This document shows, in pieces, positions 6,955 through 16,769 of a stretch of DNA of 64,000 nt. Source of the DNA: Rheinheimera sp. EpRS3 (GTDB lineage Bacteria; Pseudomonadota; Gammaproteobacteria; Enterobacterales; Alteromonadaceae); assembly GCF_001513785.1 (NCBI RefSeq), contig NZ_LNQS01000001.1, positions 1,240,001 to 1,304,000 on the forward strand, written 5' to 3'. The translations under genes were made by a program, and so were the position numbers. Under the pieces are notes generated by a model. That model had not been told where the DNA came from, did not search any database, and saw nothing but the letters and a program-made list of their open reading frames with translations. The first letter of the stretch is position 1. Each line of letters begins with the position of its first letter.

Positions 6955-8610
6955 GTGGATAAAGTTTGGTTAAAACGTTACCCGTCAGGCGTACCCGCAG
7001 AAATTAATGCCGATATTTACCCGTCATTATTAAGTATATTTGAACAAAGCATTGCCCAGTACCCGGATAAAACCGCTTTTATCAATATGGGAAAAAGTAT
7101 CAGCTATCGTGAGCTGGACCAGCAAAGCACCGCTTTTGCCGCCTATTTGCAAACGGAGTTGGGGCTGAAAAAGGGCGATGCTGTCGCTATTATGATGCCC
7201 AACCTGTTGCAATACCCGATAGCGCTTATGGGCGTGTTACGTGCCGGTTGTACAGTAGTAAACGTGAACCCGCTGTATACCCCGCGCGAGCTTGAACATC
7301 AGTTAAACGACTCCAAAGCGAAAGCTATCATTATCGTAGAGAATTTTGCTCACACCTTAAGTGCAATTGAAAGCAAGGTGAAGCTGGATCACGTTATTCT
7401 GACCAAAATGGGAGACCGCCTTGGTACTTTAAAAGGTGCAGTGGTCAATCTGGTGGTTAAGTATGTCAAAAAGCTGGTGCCGGCGTATAAACTGACAAAG
7501 TTTGTCGGCTTTAACACTGCGCTGGAGCAAGGCGCAACACTCAAATATAGTAAGCCTGATATACAGGGGGCAGATATTGCATTTTTACAGTACACCGGTG
7601 GTACAACCGGCGTATCAAAAGGCGCCATGTTAACGCACCGCAATATGGTGGCTAACCTGGAACAGGTGAGTGGCTGTATTGATAAATTGCTGGAAAAAGG
7701 CGCCGAGCAGGTAGTTACGGCATTGCCGCTTTATCATATCTTTGCTTTGACAGCGAACTTCTTCACTTTCTTTAAGTATGGTGCAACCAACCTACTGATC
7801 ACCAACCCTCGTGACATGAAAGGCTTTGTCAAAGAGCTGCAGAAGTTTCACTTTACTATCTTTACCGGTGTCAACACGCTGTACAACGGCTTACTAAATA
7901 CCCCTGGTTTTGCTGATTTAAACTTTAGCGGCCTCAAGGCTTCTATTGGCGGTGGTATGGCAGTGCAACGCCCGGTAGCCGAGCGTTGGCAAAAAGTAAC
8001 CGGTACCCGCCTGATGGAGGGTTACGGTTTAACTGAGTGCTGCCCGCTGGTAACGGTAAGCCCTTATGATTTAACCAGCTTTAATGGCAGTATTGGCTTG
8101 CCTGCGCCCTCTACAGATATTCGTCTGGTTGATGAGGAAGGTAATGACGTTGCCGCCGGAGAGCCCGGTGAGATGTTAGTAAAAGGCCCGCAGGTGATGC
8201 TGGGTTACCTGAACCGGCCGGAAGAAACAGAAAAAGTGCTCAGAAATGGCTGGCTTTACACCGGCGATATTGCCCGTATGGATGACGAGGGCTTCTTTTA
8301 TATTGTTGATCGCAAAAAAGACATGATCATCGTATCGGGTTTTAATGTGTATCCGAATGAGATAGAAGAAGTTGTAGCGATGAGTGACAAAGTACTCGAA
8401 GTTGCAGCTGTCGGCGTGCCGAATGAGGCGACCGGCGAGGCGGTTAAACTCTTTATTGTGAAAAAAGACGCCAGCCTGACCGAGCAGGAAGTGATCCAGC
8501 ACTGCCGGCAACATTTAACGGGCTATAAAGTACCTAAACTGGTAGAATTCCGTAAGGAATTACCAAAAACTAATGTTGGTAAAATTTTGCGGCGTGAACT
8601 GCGCGGATAA
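6955..8610 (+). CDS. fadD: Long-chain-fatty-acid--CoA ligase FadD
   Basis: A 551-residue ANL-superfamily acyl-CoA synthetase that activates fatty acids to acyl-AMP and then acyl-CoA at the inner membrane for beta-oxidation and lipid synthesis. The ATP-binding P-loop [11 protein letters not shown] lies at 213-223; YGLTECCP (A5), [12 protein letters not shown] (A7) and the hinge/linker [20 protein letters not shown] (A8) follow, and the catalytic Lys is in [12 protein letters not shown] at the end. The GTG start at 6955 is preceded by AGGAG at good spacing. Length and motifs match FadD closely; the gene stands alone between its promoter and a terminator. Confidence 0.95.
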   Translation: MDKVWLKRYPSGVPAEINADIYPSLLSIFEQSIAQYPDKTAFINMGKSISYRELDQQSTAFAAYLQTELGLKKGDAVAIMMPNLLQYPIALMGVLRAGCTVVNVNPLYTPRELEHQLNDSKAKAIIIVENFAHTLSAIESKVKLDHVILTKMGDRLGTLKGAVVNLVVKYVKKLVPAYKLTKFVGFNTALEQGATLKYSKPDIQGADIAFLQYTGGTTGVSKGAMLTHRNMVANLEQVSGCIDKLLEKGAEQVVTALPLYHIFALTANFFTFFKYGATNLLITNPRDMKGFVKELQKFHFTIFTGVNTLYNGLLNTPGFADLNFSGLKASIGGGMAVQRPVAERWQKVTGTRLMEGYGLTECCPLVTVSPYDLTSFNGSIGLPAPSTDIRLVDEEGNDVAAGEPGEMLVKGPQVMLGYLNRPEETEKVLRNGWLYTGDIARMDDEGFFYIVDRKKDMIIVSGFNVYPNEIEEVVAMSDKVLEVAAVGVPNEATGEAVKLFIVKKDASLTEQEVIQHCRQHLTGYKVPKLVEFRKELPKTNVGKILRRELRG

Positions 8611-8627
8611 CGTGCAACACTGCAAAC

Positions 8628-8654
8628 AGCCGGCTTTTAGCCGGCTTTTGTTTT
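8628..8654 (+). terminator. Rho-independent terminator after fadD
   Basis: A perfect 7-bp stem AGCCGGC-TTTTA-GCCGGCT is followed by TTTGTTTT. It separates fadD from rnd, which starts only 20 bases downstream. Confidence 0.85.
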
Positions 8655-8673
8655 AGCGTATAACAGGTAACAG

Positions 8674-9807
8674 ATGATTGGTGTAATCACAGATAACAAC
8701 GCGTTGGCAGCCTACTGTCAGCAGGCAGCAAACAGCACATTACTGGCGGTAGATACTGAGTTTATCCGCCAGAGTACGTTGTTTCCCAAACTGGGTTTAA
8801 TCCAACTATATGATGGCAGCCAGCTGGCGCTGGTGGACCCTTTATCAATTACCGATTGGCGGCCGCTACAGCAGCTGTTTGCTAAACCAGAGCTGATTAA
8901 GTTATTGCATTCGTGCAGTGAAGATATCGAGGCGCTGGCAACGGTGGGTATTACGCAGATTACGCCATTATTTGACACCCAGCTTGCAGCCGAGCTGTTA
9001 GGCTGGGGCAGTAGCATGGGCTATGCCCGGCTGGTAGAGCAGCTTAGTGGCGAAATACTGGATAAAAGTGAGTCCCGTACTGACTGGCTGGCCCGGCCAT
9101 TGTCGCAAACCCAACTACAGTACGCAGCAAATGATGTGCATTTTTTGTTTCCGCTGTACCAGCAGCTTACTGAGCAAATGACACCGGCGCAGCAACAATT
9201 ATTGCTGGCAGAAGGGCAGCAGTTAATGCAGCGGCGTGAGCAGCAATTACCGCTGGAATTTAAGTATCTTGAAATTAAAAACAGCTGGCAGCTTACCCCA
9301 AGAGAGCTGGCAGTGCTGCGTGAGTTGGCTGCCTGGCGCCAGCAATATGCGATGCAGCGTGATCTGGCGCTGGGGCTAATTATCAAAGATATTCAGCTTA
9401 TTGAGCTGGCAAAACGCCGCCCGGCAACGGCAGAAAGTTTGCTGAATATTCCGGGGATGCCACCGCGGGAACTGCGCCGTCATGCCAAAGCACTGATTGA
9501 GTTGATTAGCACAGCTAAAGAACTACCACAGACAGAGTGTCCGCAACGTTTTTATCATCCGTCACAGTTTGCCGGTTATAAAGAAACGGTGACCCAACTT
9601 ACTGCTGCGGTTAAACAAGCCTCAGCTGAGCATAATATTCCGCCTGAATTTATGTCAGTAAAACGCCAGTTAAATGAATATCTTAACTGGTGCTGGCGGG
9701 TGACAGATCAAGAACGAGATCAATTGCCCGTACCGGAGTATTTAAAAGGTTGGCGCTCTGAGTATTTAAAGCCATTTTTGCCGGTTCCGGCCCATATCAC
9801 TTTATAA
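8674..9807 (+). CDS. rnd: Ribonuclease D
   Basis: A 3'-5' exoribonuclease involved in tRNA 3' maturation. The DEDDy exonuclease domain spans about residues 1-170: VDTEF gives the first Asp/Glu pair (D27, E29), SCSEDIEAL the second block, and YAANDVHFLFPLY the third with its Tyr/Asp. An HRDC domain follows at roughly 205-285 (ELAVLRELAAWRQQYA, LLNIPGM). The 377-residue length matches E. coli RNase D. A second HRDC-like region makes up the C-terminus. Confidence 0.94.
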   Translation: MIGVITDNNALAAYCQQAANSTLLAVDTEFIRQSTLFPKLGLIQLYDGSQLALVDPLSITDWRPLQQLFAKPELIKLLHSCSEDIEALATVGITQITPLFDTQLAAELLGWGSSMGYARLVEQLSGEILDKSESRTDWLARPLSQTQLQYAANDVHFLFPLYQQLTEQMTPAQQQLLLAEGQQLMQRREQQLPLEFKYLEIKNSWQLTPRELAVLRELAAWRQQYAMQRDLALGLIIKDIQLIELAKRRPATAESLLNIPGMPPRELRRHAKALIELISTAKELPQTECPQRFYHPSQFAGYKETVTQLTAAVKQASAEHNIPPEFMSVKRQLNEYLNWCWRVTDQERDQLPVPEYLKGWRSEYLKPFLPVPAHITL

Positions 9808-9953
9808 AAGGGCGGGCACTACGTAATTCTGGCAGTTTTGGATTAGTGTTTTTTTTCGACATTTTTGTTCGATTTTTGTCATAAAACTATGTTGATCCCC
9901 AGTAAAAACCATGGCGTAACACTTCAGCAATTCATAACTGAAGGGTTACAACA

Positions 9954-11339
9954 ATGAAAGAAATAAAAAGCTTTGCTTTACCTGCAGTGCTGGCAATATC
10001 GCTTACAGGTTGCTGGTTAGATGATGATGACGATCCGGCTCCAACGCCAGAGCCTCCTCCTCCGGTAGTGGTTGACGCTAGTGTGCAGGTTGTTCATACC
10101 GCGATAGACGCACCCGATGTTAACGTGTTAGCCAATGATGATGCTGCTATTGAAGGACTCGCCTTTGGCGAAGCATCTGATGTGTTGTCGCTGCCGCCCG
10201 CTACCTACAGTATAGCCGTTGACGCTATATTACCCGGTGAAGACAACACCGCTACGGTAATAGGTCCACTGGATTTAGCACTTGAAGAAGCAACCCGCTA
10301 CACCGTATTTGCGGTTGGCAAGGTTGCAGAGGAATCCCTTGAGCCTTTGGTTGTTACAGGCACAGTGGATGACGTAGCTTCTGGTAAAATCCGCCTGCAG
10401 GTAGTGCACGCCGCCTCTACAGCGCCTGAAGTCAGTGTACATGTTACCGCGCCAGACGCCGAGCTTGGTACGCCGGCGGTGACCTTCTCATTTAAAGATT
10501 TTACTGATCCATTAGAGCTGGACCCGGCAGAGTACCGGGTACGTATTACCTTACCTGATAATGAAACAGTAGTGTTTGATAGCGGTACGCTGGATTTAAG
10601 CACTGCGGGTACAGATCTGGTTGTTGCAGCGGTTGACAGCCAGTATTCGGGCGAGTCACCGGTTTCACTGCTAGCCGTAGGGCAGGATGGCAGCGAGATG
10701 GCCATTCTGGATGCCGGTGCTACTGCCTCATTACGGGTAGTACATAATGTTTCTGACGCACCGGCAGTAGATGTGTTAGTAAACGACAGCATAACCTTGG
10801 TGGATGCACTGGCATTCCCTGATTTTACAGATTATGTTGCAGTAGAACCTAATACTTACAACGTAAAAGTTGCTGCCGATGCAGATAATAGCGTAGTGGT
10901 GATAGACGAAGACGTTACTGTAGAGGCCGGTGCTTTTTACAGCGTGCTGGCAGTAGGTTCATTGGGTGAAGGGACAGTTGAACCGCTGATCCTGGCTGAT
11001 ATGCCACGCCGGGTGGCTACTGAAGCCAAAGTCCGTATTGTACACGGTTCAACACTGGCAGGTAATGTAGATATTTATGTCACGGCTGATGGTGATATTG
11101 CCACCGCAACACCTGCTTTTAGCAATGTGCCCTTTAAAGCTGAAACAGGCTATGTTGCACTGGCTGCTGGTGACTATGTTGTTAGCGTAACGCCAACCGG
11201 TACTAAAACCGAAGCGATTGAAGCGCCGGTAAGCCTGGAGGCAAACAGCATTTACACTGCTATAGCGCGTGATGGCGTAAATCTGGATGCAACCATGATA
11301 GGGTTAATCCTGATGGATGACTTTGTTACTGTACAATAA
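9954..11339 (+). CDS. Lipoprotein with four DUF4397 repeats
   Basis: The 461-residue protein begins with a lipoprotein signal peptide (LTGC, lipidated Cys20) and an acidic then Pro-rich linker (DDDDDPAPTPEPPPP), typical of a surface-exposed lipoprotein. Four tandem beta-rich DUF4397 repeats start near residues 44, 148, 260 and 360. Each opens with a VQVVH/LQVVH/LRVVH/VRIVH strand and contains the D/N-V-x-V core. Function is unknown; such domains are found in cell-surface and matrix proteins. It lies alone with its own terminator. Asp after the lipid Cys would be unusual for retention, but here residues 21-22 are Trp-Leu, so outer-membrane sorting is expected. Confidence 0.85.
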   Translation: MKEIKSFALPAVLAISLTGCWLDDDDDPAPTPEPPPPVVVDASVQVVHTAIDAPDVNVLANDDAAIEGLAFGEASDVLSLPPATYSIAVDAILPGEDNTATVIGPLDLALEEATRYTVFAVGKVAEESLEPLVVTGTVDDVASGKIRLQVVHAASTAPEVSVHVTAPDAELGTPAVTFSFKDFTDPLELDPAEYRVRITLPDNETVVFDSGTLDLSTAGTDLVVAAVDSQYSGESPVSLLAVGQDGSEMAILDAGATASLRVVHNVSDAPAVDVLVNDSITLVDALAFPDFTDYVAVEPNTYNVKVAADADNSVVVIDEDVTVEAGAFYSVLAVGSLGEGTVEPLILADMPRRVATEAKVRIVHGSTLAGNVDIYVTADGDIATATPAFSNVPFKAETGYVALAAGDYVVSVTPTGTKTEAIEAPVSLEANSIYTAIARDGVNLDATMIGLILMDDFVTVQ

Positions 11340-11369
11340 GCGTAGACTGTAATCAGTGACACAATATTG

Positions 11370-11399
11370 AAGCCCGCATTAAGCGGGCTTTCTTTTTAT
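11370..11399 (+). terminator. Rho-independent terminator after the DUF4397 gene
   Basis: AGCCCGC-ATTA-... pairs with GCGGGCTT and is followed by TCTTTTT. The core 11371-11390 is base-for-base identical to 13441-13460. Confidence 0.88.
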
Positions 11400-11484
11400 A
11401 AACCATACAACAAAATATTTTGCTGAGTTAAACCGGTTTTGCTAATGTGCAGCAGCATTATTGACAAAATCAGGAATAATAATA

Positions 11485-13410
11485 ATGAAAGGATGCATAG
11501 TTGTAGTGTTGGTTTTTTTATTCAGTATGGCTAACGCTGCTGAATTGCCGGTAGAAGCCTTTGCCAGCGCCCCGAGTATCGACATGCTAAAGTTATCGCC
11601 CGACGGTACAAAATTATCCATGACCCAGACTGTCGATACGGAGAAAGAGCAATTAGTGCTGGTTAAACTGTTTGATCTGGAAACGGGGGAGCAGAAGTTT
11701 CTGGTAAAAGCCGACAGCCGGGATCTCAATATTTACTCTGTGGTGTGGGCCAATAACAAGCAGTTACTGGTAAAAGCGGCTTATGCGTCGCACCGCTACG
11801 GTACGCCGGTAACCGAAACCCGGTTAATGGTTATTGATACTGAAACCGGTAAAAATCGCAGTGTTATCCGGGGGCAGCTGCAGCGTAAATTAGTCCGCAC
11901 ACCGCAATTTCAATCAAATATCGTAGCGTTAATGCCGGAAGACGAAGAGCATTTCTTACTGGCATTAGACGGTTTCAACCATGGAGTAGGCACCAGTGTG
12001 GTTAAAATTAATCTCAATGGTGATTTATCAAAAATTGTTGCCCATTCCCGCGAGAACCTGATTGACTGGGTTGCCGACAGGCAGCACCAGCCGCGTATCG
12101 CTATTTTCCGCGATGATACGCAATATCAGATTAAAGAGAAAAAGCCAAATAACGATGAGTTCCGTTTATTGTGGCAGTTTGAAGCCTTATCAGAAGATAC
12201 GATTTGGCCGATAGGCTTTGATGAAGATCCAAACCTGTTATATGTGTCGGCTTACCATAATGGCAAAAAAGCCATATTTAAAGTCGACCTGGCGAAAGAC
12301 AAGCCAGAGCCCGAGCTGATAAAAGCTGATCCTGATTACGATGTACCTGCCGATATTTCATATTCCTGGCAGGACAAGAAGATTATTGCCGTCGGTGAAG
12401 ATTATATAGACCCTAAGTATCAGGCATTTCAGAAGGCGGTGGATGATGCTTTGCCTGATGCTGATAATTATATTGTTAGTATGAGCCACGACCAGAACCG
12501 TTATATCGTGCTTACCAGCAGTGAAACCAATGCCGGTGCTTACCTGTTAGGCGATCGTAAAGCCAAAACATTACAATTTCTGCTACCTAAATTCAGCCAG
12601 TTGGCACCAGAGCTGATGGTGGCAAAACAAAAAATTCAATATAAGGCCCGCGACGGTTTAACGATAGAAGGCTATCTGACAACGCCACAAGGCTACCAAC
12701 AGGGGACATTGCCAACGATTATTTTCCCGCATGGCGGGCCGATATCTTTTGATGATGACGGCTTTGATTATTGGACACAGTTTTTTGCTAATCGTGGTTA
12801 TGCAGTATTGCAAATGAATTTCCGCGGCTCATATGGTTATGGTTTTGACTTTATGCAAATGGGCCTGCAGGGCTGGGGCTTGCAAATGCAGGACGACGTA
12901 GAAGACGGCACGCGCTGGTTAATTGAGCAGGGCATAGCAGTACCCGGAAATATTTGTATAGTAGGTGCCAGCTATGGTGGCTATGCGGCGCTGATGGGGG
13001 CAGTAAAAACACCTGATTTATATCAGTGCGTGGTAAGTTTTGCCGGCGTCACTGATGTCGAAGATCTGGTAAAATCGCAGCGCAATTTTACCAATTATGA
13101 AATCGTCAAGAAGCAAATAGGCGATAATTTCGATCTGCTGGAGCAGCGTTCGCCGCTGACACATGCTGATAAAGTTCAGGTGCCGGTATTGTTAATACAC
13201 GGTACTAAAGATCGTTCTGTGCCGGTAAAGCAAAGTACAGCGATGTTCAGAGCACTGAAAAACAAGAAAAAATCAGTAGAGTATATTGAACTGGAAGACG
13301 GCGATCATTACCTGAGTACCAACAGCCACCGGCTGGAAACCTTTAAAGCGATGGATCGCTTCTTGAAAAGCCATTTACAGCTGCCAGAGCAGCGTGTCGC
13401 AGTTAATTAA
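11485..13410 (+). CDS. S9 family (acylaminoacyl-peptidase-like) prolyl oligopeptidase, exported
   Basis: A serine peptidase of about 641 residues with an N-terminal signal peptide (VVVLVFLFSMANA). An N-terminal beta-propeller-like region (WD40-type strands around SPDGTKLSM and similar) precedes the alpha/beta-hydrolase domain with the oxyanion region HGGP, the nucleophile GASYGGYAAL, the acid in HGTKDRSVPV and the His in DGDHYLS. It presumably cleaves short peptides in the periplasm. The ATG at 11485 is preferred to the TTG at 11461 because AGGA sits nine bases upstream and the signal peptide starts there. Confidence 0.9.
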   Translation: MKGCIVVVLVFLFSMANAAELPVEAFASAPSIDMLKLSPDGTKLSMTQTVDTEKEQLVLVKLFDLETGEQKFLVKADSRDLNIYSVVWANNKQLLVKAAYASHRYGTPVTETRLMVIDTETGKNRSVIRGQLQRKLVRTPQFQSNIVALMPEDEEHFLLALDGFNHGVGTSVVKINLNGDLSKIVAHSRENLIDWVADRQHQPRIAIFRDDTQYQIKEKKPNNDEFRLLWQFEALSEDTIWPIGFDEDPNLLYVSAYHNGKKAIFKVDLAKDKPEPELIKADPDYDVPADISYSWQDKKIIAVGEDYIDPKYQAFQKAVDDALPDADNYIVSMSHDQNRYIVLTSSETNAGAYLLGDRKAKTLQFLLPKFSQLAPELMVAKQKIQYKARDGLTIEGYLTTPQGYQQGTLPTIIFPHGGPISFDDDGFDYWTQFFANRGYAVLQMNFRGSYGYGFDFMQMGLQGWGLQMQDDVEDGTRWLIEQGIAVPGNICIVGASYGGYAALMGAVKTPDLYQCVVSFAGVTDVEDLVKSQRNFTNYEIVKKQIGDNFDLLEQRSPLTHADKVQVPVLLIHGTKDRSVPVKQSTAMFRALKNKKKSVEYIELEDGDHYLSTNSHRLETFKAMDRFLKSHLQLPEQRVAVN

Positions 13411-13439
13411 GTTGCAAATTTACAGTAATCTACAACAAC

Positions 13440-13466
13440 AAGCCCGCATTAAGCGGGCTTTGTTTA
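13440..13466. terminator. Terminator between convergent S9 peptidase and minE
   Basis: The hairpin AAGCCCGC-ATTA-GCGGGCTT is followed by TGTTT on the plus strand. It lies between convergent genes and could stop both; on the minus strand the run after the stem is weaker (TTGTTGTTG). Confidence 0.8.
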
Positions 13467-13480
13467 TCCGTGTTGGAGAT

Positions 13481-13741
13481 TTAGCGCTTATCTTCCGGGA
13501 AGGTAACGTTTAACTCTAACACCGACAGCTCGTCGCCGCGTTGCTCTAATGACACGGCGATATCTTCCGGCGAAATATCCACGTATTTGCGGATCACCTC
13601 TAAGATATCACGCTCCAGCTGTGGCAAATAATCCGGGCTGTTACGCCGTCTGCGTTCATGCGCTACGATGATTTGTAAACGCTCTTTAGCGGTATTGGCG
13701 GTGGTTTTCTTACTCGAGCGAAAATAATCCAGTAATGACAT
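13481..13741 (-). CDS. minE: MinE, cell division topological specificity factor
   Basis: MinE drives pole-to-pole oscillation of MinCD by stimulating the MinD ATPase. The 86-residue protein shows the membrane-targeting N-terminus MSLLDYFRS, the MinD-binding segment [16 protein letters not shown] (about 19-34) and the C-terminal dimerisation strands. It follows minD by three bases in the standard minC-minD-minE order. Confidence 0.98.
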   Translation of the reverse strand: MSLLDYFRSSKKTTANTAKERLQIIVAHERRRRNSPDYLPQLERDILEVIRKYVDISPEDIAVSLEQRGDELSVLELNVTFPEDKR

Positions 13742-13744
13742 CCT

Positions 13745-14554
13745 TTATCCTCCAAAAATCCGCTTTAACAGGCCTTTTTTCTCTACGGTTAAAAAGCGAA
13801 ACGGCACTTTTTCACCCAGCAAGCGCTCAACGGTATCTAAATACGCCTGGCCGGCATCGCTGTCTTTGTCCAGGATCACCGGCTGGCCTGAGTTTGAGGC
13901 ATTAAGCACGGCTTGTGATTCCGGAATAACACCCAGCAAATCAATCGACAGAATTTCTTTTACATCTTCTACGCTGAGCATTTCGCCTTTTTCTACCCGC
14001 TCGGGGTTGTAGCGTGTCAGCAGCAGATGTTCCTTAATGGCATCCAGCCCTTGCTCGGCGCGGCGTGATTTACTCGACAGCATACCCAAAATACGATCAG
14101 AGTCGCGTACTGATGATACTTCAGGGTTGGTCACCACTACAGCTTCATCAGCGAAATACAGTGCCATCATGGCACCGGCTTCAATACCGGCGGGCGAGTC
14201 ACATAAAATAAAGTCGAAATCTTTTGCCAGCTCGTTTAATACCCGTTCTACGCCTTCTTTGGTCAGCGCGTCTTTGTCGCGGGTTTGCGAAGCAGGCAGA
14301 ATAAATAAATTGTCGGTGCGCTTATCTTTGATCAGTGTCTGTTTTAAATTGGCTTCGCCGTTGATCACGTTAACAAAGTCGTACACTACGCGCCGCTCAC
14401 AGCCCATAATTAAATCTAAATTACGCAGGCCGATATCAAAATCGATAATAACGGTTTTGTTGCCTTTTAACGCCAGGCCTGTACCAATGGCAGCACTGGA
14501 AGTGGTTTTACCTACGCCGCCTTTTCCTGACGTTACTACTATGATTTTTGCCAT
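13745..14554 (-). CDS. minD: MinD, septum site-determining ATPase
   Basis: A 269-residue ParA/MinD ATPase. The deviant Walker A KGGVGKTT lies at 10-17, the switch region at VIIDFDIGLRNLD, the Walker B-like CDSPAGIE at about 117-124, and the C-terminal amphipathic membrane-targeting helix KKGLLKRIFGG. It recruits MinC to the membrane and oscillates with MinE to place the Z ring at midcell. It is ten bases downstream of minC. Confidence 0.98.
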   Translation of the reverse strand: MAKIIVVTSGKGGVGKTTSSAAIGTGLALKGNKTVIIDFDIGLRNLDLIMGCERRVVYDFVNVINGEANLKQTLIKDKRTDNLFILPASQTRDKDALTKEGVERVLNELAKDFDFILCDSPAGIEAGAMMALYFADEAVVVTNPEVSSVRDSDRILGMLSSKSRRAEQGLDAIKEHLLLTRYNPERVEKGEMLSVEDVKEILSIDLLGVIPESQAVLNASNSGQPVILDKDSDAGQAYLDTVERLLGEKVPFRFLTVEKKGLLKRIFGG

Positions 14555-14564
14555 AGTGAAATCC

Positions 14565-15272
14565 TTACGCTAATTCTGCTAATACCAGTTGGTCGTCTTG
14601 TAATTTTATACAAGCCGGCTTACCCCAAAAATCGCCCTGCAGGCTGTCGCTAAGCCAGTAATTACCAGCAATAGACACCAGTTCAGCCTGTAAGTTGTAA
14701 CAAAAAATACGTTTAGTGTTGTCACCGCCTGCTCCGGCAATAGCTTTGCCGCGCAAGGTGCCATAAATATGAATATTGCCGTCGGCAATGACTTCGGCAC
14801 CGGCACCAACGGTACCTTTAACAATTAAATCTGTGCCTTTGGCATATACCTGCTGACCAGAGCGCACTGTCTGTTCAACAATTTTGCTGTCCATCGGTAT
14901 ATTAACTGTGCTGGTTACCACTGCTGTCTGGCGTGTAGTGCTGCTGGCAGCTACCGCAGTTTTGCTGTCTTTGGCCAGTTGTAATGCGGCCAGGCCAGCC
15001 TGCTGCGCTTGTTGCTTTAATTCACTGCTGGCACCACACACACCTACCAGCACCAGTTTTAACTCGATAAAGAGTTGTTTTATCGCATGAAAATCAGGTG
15101 TTTGCTCTACATCCGCTAAATTAAGAATAATCGGCGCCTGATAAAAAAAAGCCGGAGCCTGAGCCAGCTTCTGCTTAAGTTGCTGTGAGAGTGAACTGAC
15201 ACTGAGATCGGTACATGACAGCACCGATAAAGGAAATAAGCTGCCTTTTAGTTCCAAAGACTGATCTGACAT
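14565..15272 (-). CDS. minC: MinC, septum site-determining inhibitor of FtsZ
   Basis: A 235-residue FtsZ polymerisation inhibitor. The N-terminal domain (about 1-105) begins ELKGSLFPLSVL; a Thr/Ala-rich linker follows; the C-terminal beta-helix domain is marked by VRSGQQVYAKGTDLIVKGTV and GNIHIYGTLRGKAIAG, which bind MinD. First gene of minCDE, divergent from ycgL across a gap of about 165 bases that should hold both promoters. Confidence 0.97.
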   Translation of the reverse strand: MSDQSLELKGSLFPLSVLSCTDLSVSSLSQQLKQKLAQAPAFFYQAPIILNLADVEQTPDFHAIKQLFIELKLVLVGVCGASSELKQQAQQAGLAALQLAKDSKTAVAASSTTRQTAVVTSTVNIPMDSKIVEQTVRSGQQVYAKGTDLIVKGTVGAGAEVIADGNIHIYGTLRGKAIAGAGGDNTKRIFCYNLQAELVSIAGNYWLSDSLQGDFWGKPACIKLQDDQLVLAELA

Positions 15273-15437
15273 AAGGGTATAGTGCGCACTTGTTATTATT
15301 TACCATAACCGGGTGTTTTACTTTAGCCAAACCCCGGCATTTATTTGCGTTGCCGCGAGTCTGCGGGTACGCAATACAAGGCTGTCATGTTATAGTTTAG
15401 CCCTTAGTTAAGCAAGGTTGATGCGTGGTTTTATTCG

Positions 15438-15710
15438 ATGCTGTGTGCCGTTTACAAAAGTGTGCGAAAAGACAGTACCTATCTGTATGTTGAGCGCCGC
15501 GATGATTTTAGCAAGGTGCCTGAAGCACTGTTGCAAACCTTTGGTACCCCCGTGCTGGTTACGCTGATCAATTTGGCACGGCGGGAACATTTAGCGCTGG
15601 CGGATATCGATAAGGTAAAGCAGCAATTGCAAAGCCAGGGCTATTATTTACAGATACCGCCGCCGGTAGACAATTTACTGGCAGAGCACAAGAAGCTGTC
15701 ACAACAGTAA
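15438..15710 (+). CDS. ycgL: YcgL domain protein
   Basis: A 90-residue YcgL-family protein (CAVYKSVRKDSTYLYVERRDDFSKVPEALL; GYYLQIPPP near the end). The family is a small alpha/beta fold conserved in gammaproteobacteria, with no firmly established function. As in E. coli it sits beside minC. The ribosome binding site is weak, but the start matches the family N-terminus. Confidence 0.93.
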   Translation: MLCAVYKSVRKDSTYLYVERRDDFSKVPEALLQTFGTPVLVTLINLARREHLALADIDKVKQQLQSQGYYLQIPPPVDNLLAEHKKLSQQ

Positions 15711-15735
15711 CTTCCCATTATCAATAGGTTTTTTT

Positions 15736-16764
15736 ATGTTTAGATCTCTTATCTGTGTCGCCGTTAGTACCTTTTTAAGTGTGGCTGTAATAGCACAGGA
15801 GCAAAATAGTGACAGCAAACCCAGTTTTGCCGACTACACCGCAACGTTAAAACAAGAGGCATTAAGCAAAGGTTATGCACCTGAATTACTTGAGCCGGTA
15901 TTTGCTTCGCTGACGTTTCACGAACGCATTGTCTCTGCCGATAAAAGCCAGCCGGAATTTGTTGAAACCCTCAGTACCTATTTACCCAAGCGTGTAAGTG
16001 AAACCCGTATCAGGATGGCGCGTGAGAATTATCAGCAGTATTTGCCGGAGCTGGAAAAAATTGGCCAGAAATATGGCGTGCAACCACGCTTTATTGTTGC
16101 GTTGTGGGGGCTGGAGAGCAGCTTTGGCCGCATTATGGGCAACTATTCAGTACCATCGGCATTAGCCACACTGGCGTATGAAGGCAGGCGTGAAACCTTT
16201 TTTAAGCAAGAGTTTTACCATGCGCTGGATATTCTGGTGCAGGGCCATATCAGCCTGGATGATATGAAAGGCTCATGGGCCGGAGCCATGGGGCAAAGCC
16301 AGTTTATGCCCAGCTCTTTTATGGCCTACGCGCAGGATGGTGACGGCGATGGTAAAAAAGATATCTGGACCAATCAGCTCGATGTATTTGCCTCTATTGC
16401 CAACTATTTAAAACAACAAGGCTGGGATAACAGCAAAACCTGGGGCCGCGAAGTCATACTGCCGGAAGGTTTTGATATTGCCAACGCCATAGCCCGCGGC
16501 AGCCTGCAGCGCAGCGAATGGCTGGGGCGCTGGTCGCAATCTGAGCGCAGCCTGGCAGACTGGAATAAACTAGGTTTGCAGCGGCTGAATAAAACGGCTT
16601 TACCAGCACGTGATCTGACAGCTGCTCTGGTACTACCCGATGGCGAAGGCGGCCGGGCTTTTTTGGCGTACGACAACTACAAAGTACTGATGCACTGGAA
16701 CCGTTCTTACTACTTTGTTACCAGCGTGGGCTATCTGGCTGATTTAATTGTGGCTGAGGATTAA
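15736..16764 (+). CDS. Lytic murein transglycosylase (MltB/Slt35 family)
   Basis: A 342-residue exported enzyme that cleaves peptidoglycan glycosidic bonds to form 1,6-anhydromuropeptides. The signal peptide ends near VIAQ (residue 20). The catalytic Glu127 is in VALWGLESSFGR, and the family motifs GAMGQSQFMPSSF and AYAQDGDGDGKKDIW follow, the latter resembling the EF-hand-like calcium site of Slt35. No lipobox is present, so it is likely soluble in the periplasm, unlike E. coli MltB. It lies between ycgL and ycgM, an arrangement I associate with alteromonad-type genomes. Confidence 0.93.
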   Translation: MFRSLICVAVSTFLSVAVIAQEQNSDSKPSFADYTATLKQEALSKGYAPELLEPVFASLTFHERIVSADKSQPEFVETLSTYLPKRVSETRIRMARENYQQYLPELEKIGQKYGVQPRFIVALWGLESSFGRIMGNYSVPSALATLAYEGRRETFFKQEFYHALDILVQGHISLDDMKGSWAGAMGQSQFMPSSFMAYAQDGDGDGKKDIWTNQLDVFASIANYLKQQGWDNSKTWGREVILPEGFDIANAIARGSLQRSEWLGRWSQSERSLADWNKLGLQRLNKTALPARDLTAALVLPDGEGGRAFLAYDNYKVLMHWNRSYYFVTSVGYLADLIVAED

Positions 16765-16769
16765 CATTC

